Shown here in pieces: positions 7,163 to 8,500 of a stretch of 8,500 nucleotides of DNA; position 1 is the stretch's first letter; each line of letters opens with the position of its first letter. Under the pieces are notes generated by a model that ran no database searches, was not told where the DNA came from, and worked only from the letters and a program-made list of their open reading frames with translations. Source of the stretch: Robiginitomaculum sp. (GTDB lineage: Bacteria; Pseudomonadota; Alphaproteobacteria; Caulobacterales; Maricaulaceae); contig JALSYJ010000275.1 of NCBI GenBank assembly GCA_027071965.1, positions 1 to 8,500 on the forward strand. Direction: 5' to 3'. The position numbers and the translations under genes are program-made.

Positions 7163-8299
7163 ATGATGCTTGTGGCAGGTTTAATGAGCGGAACGTCACT
7201 TGATGGCATGGACGCTGCTCTTTTGCGTATTGGTGGTGATGGAGCACTGAAAGCCGAACAGAAATATACCGGCATATCCGCAAGGTTTAGCCCGACTGAC
7301 CGGAAGGTTTTATCACAAGCAGTGGAGGATGCCCTGCAATGGCAATTTTCAGGCCCGCCTCCTCACAGTTTCGAGCAGGCAGCAATGAGGCTGACAAGTA
7401 TTGCTGCTAAAGCAATCGACGATTTACTGGCGGCCAATGGTGTAAAAAGCACTGATTTAACGGCAATCGGGTTTCACGGCCAAACAGTGCTGCACATGCC
7501 GCCGGTTGCGGGAAATAATGGCAAGACCCTGCAGCTTGGCAATGCACAGCAATTGGCCAATAAAACCTGCTGTACCATTGTTCATGATTTTCGCAGTATG
7601 GATATGGGTTTGGGCGGACACGGTGCTCCTTTGGCCCCGGCATGGCATTTTGAAATTGCCAAACAGCTAAAATGCGCGCCATTTGCTTTTATAAATATTG
7701 GCGGGGTCAGCAATATAACTTTTGTGCCTGAAATTGAGGGCAATAATCCGCAGGCAAATATGATGGCCTTTGATTGCGGGCCGGGCAATGGGCCGATTGA
7801 TGCATGGATTGCATCACATGGGCTGGGCCAAATGGATGTGGATGGGCAGTTTGCGGGTCGGGGAATTGTTGATCACGATATTGTTGCGGAGATGATAAAG
7901 AAACTGCCTGTGGCAGGGTGCCCCTTTTCTTTGGATCGTTGGGCATTTGATCATAAATGCGTTCACGGGCTGTCAGTGGAAGATGGCGCCGCCACCCTGT
8001 TGGAAATTACTGCTCATGGAATTGTGCGTGGATTTTCTTCCCTGCCAAAAGAGCCAAGGCGGGTTCTGGTCGGCGGCGGTGGTAGATTAAACCCGGTTTT
8101 AATGACGAGATTAACTGAACTTGGCATAAGAAACATCGCGCCCAGTGAGGCAGCGGGGTTTGATGGCGATTTGATCGAGGCCGAAGCATTTGCTTGGTTA
8201 AGCGCCTTGCGTCTTCACAATCACCCTACAAGCTGGCCCGGCACTACAGGTGTTTTGCATCCGGTAAGCGGCGGCGCTATCTGCGACCCTTGCGATTAG
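7163..8299 (+). CDS. anmK: Anhydro-N-acetylmuramic acid kinase
   Basis: This 378-residue cytosolic enzyme phosphorylates 1,6-anhydro-MurNAc with ring opening to give MurNAc-6-phosphate, a step in peptidoglycan recycling. It has the ASKHA-kinase layout. The N-terminal phosphate loop is GLMSGTSLDGMDAAL (6-20). GFHGQTVLH spans 103-111, and DFRSMDMGLGGHGAPLAP (142-159) contains the likely catalytic Asp147. INIGGVSNIT (177-186), FDCGPGNGPIDAW (203-215), the late adenosine-site motif VGGGGR and the closing DGDLIEAEAFAW follow. Everything expected is present and the length is normal. Residue numbers count from the chosen start at 7163. It is divergent from tyrS, a neighbour pairing seen in other proteobacteria. 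Its last 23 bases overlap the convergent hydrolase gene. Confidence 0.96.
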   Translation: MMLVAGLMSGTSLDGMDAALLRIGGDGALKAEQKYTGISARFSPTDRKVLSQAVEDALQWQFSGPPPHSFEQAAMRLTSIAAKAIDDLLAANGVKSTDLTAIGFHGQTVLHMPPVAGNNGKTLQLGNAQQLANKTCCTIVHDFRSMDMGLGGHGAPLAPAWHFEIAKQLKCAPFAFINIGGVSNITFVPEIEGNNPQANMMAFDCGPGNGPIDAWIASHGLGQMDVDGQFAGRGIVDHDIVAEMIKKLPVAGCPFSLDRWAFDHKCVHGLSVEDGAATLLEITAHGIVRGFSSLPKEPRRVLVGGGGRLNPVLMTRLTELGIRNIAPSEAAGFDGDLIEAEAFAWLSALRLHNHPTSWPGTTGVLHPVSGGAICDPCD

Positions 8300-8500
8300 T
8301 TCTGATATATTCTTCCATGTGAGGATCGCGGGTTCCATTTTCCCGATAGTTCATATAGGTGTCCACTTCAGCCTCAAGCTCATCAATATGATCGTCAAAC
8401 AAATGTCCTGCGCCCTGAATGGTTTTATGGGTTAGAAAAGCGCCTTTTTGGATGCGAATGCGGTCTGAAATATGTTCAATTTCCTCCGGAGGACAGATTC
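8277..8500 (-). CDS. Alpha/beta hydrolase (COG2945-like), C-terminal part (5' end outside window)
   Basis: A minus-strand frame is open from the right edge to TAG 8279-8277, giving 73 complete codons. The product begins ICPPEEIEHISDRIRIQKG and carries IQGAGHLFDDHIDELEAEV. This matches the last part of small COG2945-type alpha/beta hydrolases, where the His of the GA(N/D/G)HFF-like motif (here GAGHLF, visible residue 32) is the catalytic-triad histidine. The usual first Phe is Leu here. The helix after it and the basic tail (RTNRKGRR) also fit alphaproteobacterial members. The nucleophile Ser and triad Asp lie outside the window, and the substrate is unknown for the family. The 3' end overlaps anmK by 23 bases. 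Confidence 0.75.
   Translation of the reverse strand, partial: ICPPEEIEHISDRIRIQKGAFLTHKTIQGAGHLFDDHIDELEAEVDTYMNYRENGTRDPHMEEYIRTNRKGRR

Overview
The window looks like an ordinary, gene-dense chromosomal stretch of an alphaproteobacterium with moderate GC content (judged by eye; no composition was computed). The assignment rests on protein style: an alphaproteobacterial-type Bcp peroxiredoxin with one cysteine, a DUF455 ferritin-like protein, a very long AsmA/DUF3971 envelope protein, a bacterial TyrS, AnmK, and a COG2945-type alpha/beta hydrolase. I see no transposase, integrase, phage gene, CRISPR array, tRNA or rRNA. The longest gap between genes is 95 bases.

Layout. On the + strand, positions 1-365 hold the 3' end of an amidase-signature-family gene. 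It is followed 9 bases later, in the same reading frame, by a small potassium-channel-like membrane protein (375-818). These converge on a two-gene minus-strand operon: bcp (2109 to 1633) and then a DUF455 ferritin-like protein (1633 to 833), with stop and start fused as TAATG. A 95-base divergent region separates bcp from a 1200-residue AsmA-like protein on the + strand (2205-5807). That gene converges on tyrS (minus, 7093 to 5837). A 69-base divergent region then separates tyrS from anmK (+, 7163-8299). The 3' end of anmK overlaps by 23 bases, tail to tail, the 3' end of a minus-strand alpha/beta hydrolase that runs off the right edge.

How the genes fit together. Two themes can be inferred. 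One is envelope upkeep: an AsmA-like protein of the kind implicated in outer-membrane lipid homeostasis, and AnmK for cell-wall sugar recycling. The other is oxidative or metal handling: a peroxiredoxin translationally linked to a probable di-metal ferritin-like enzyme. TyrS is housekeeping. I did not find a convincing undescribed system. The points most worth a second look are the bcp-DUF455 coupling with a small hairpin at the junction, the single-cysteine Bcp, and the acidic proline/glutamate-rich tail on the AsmA-like protein.
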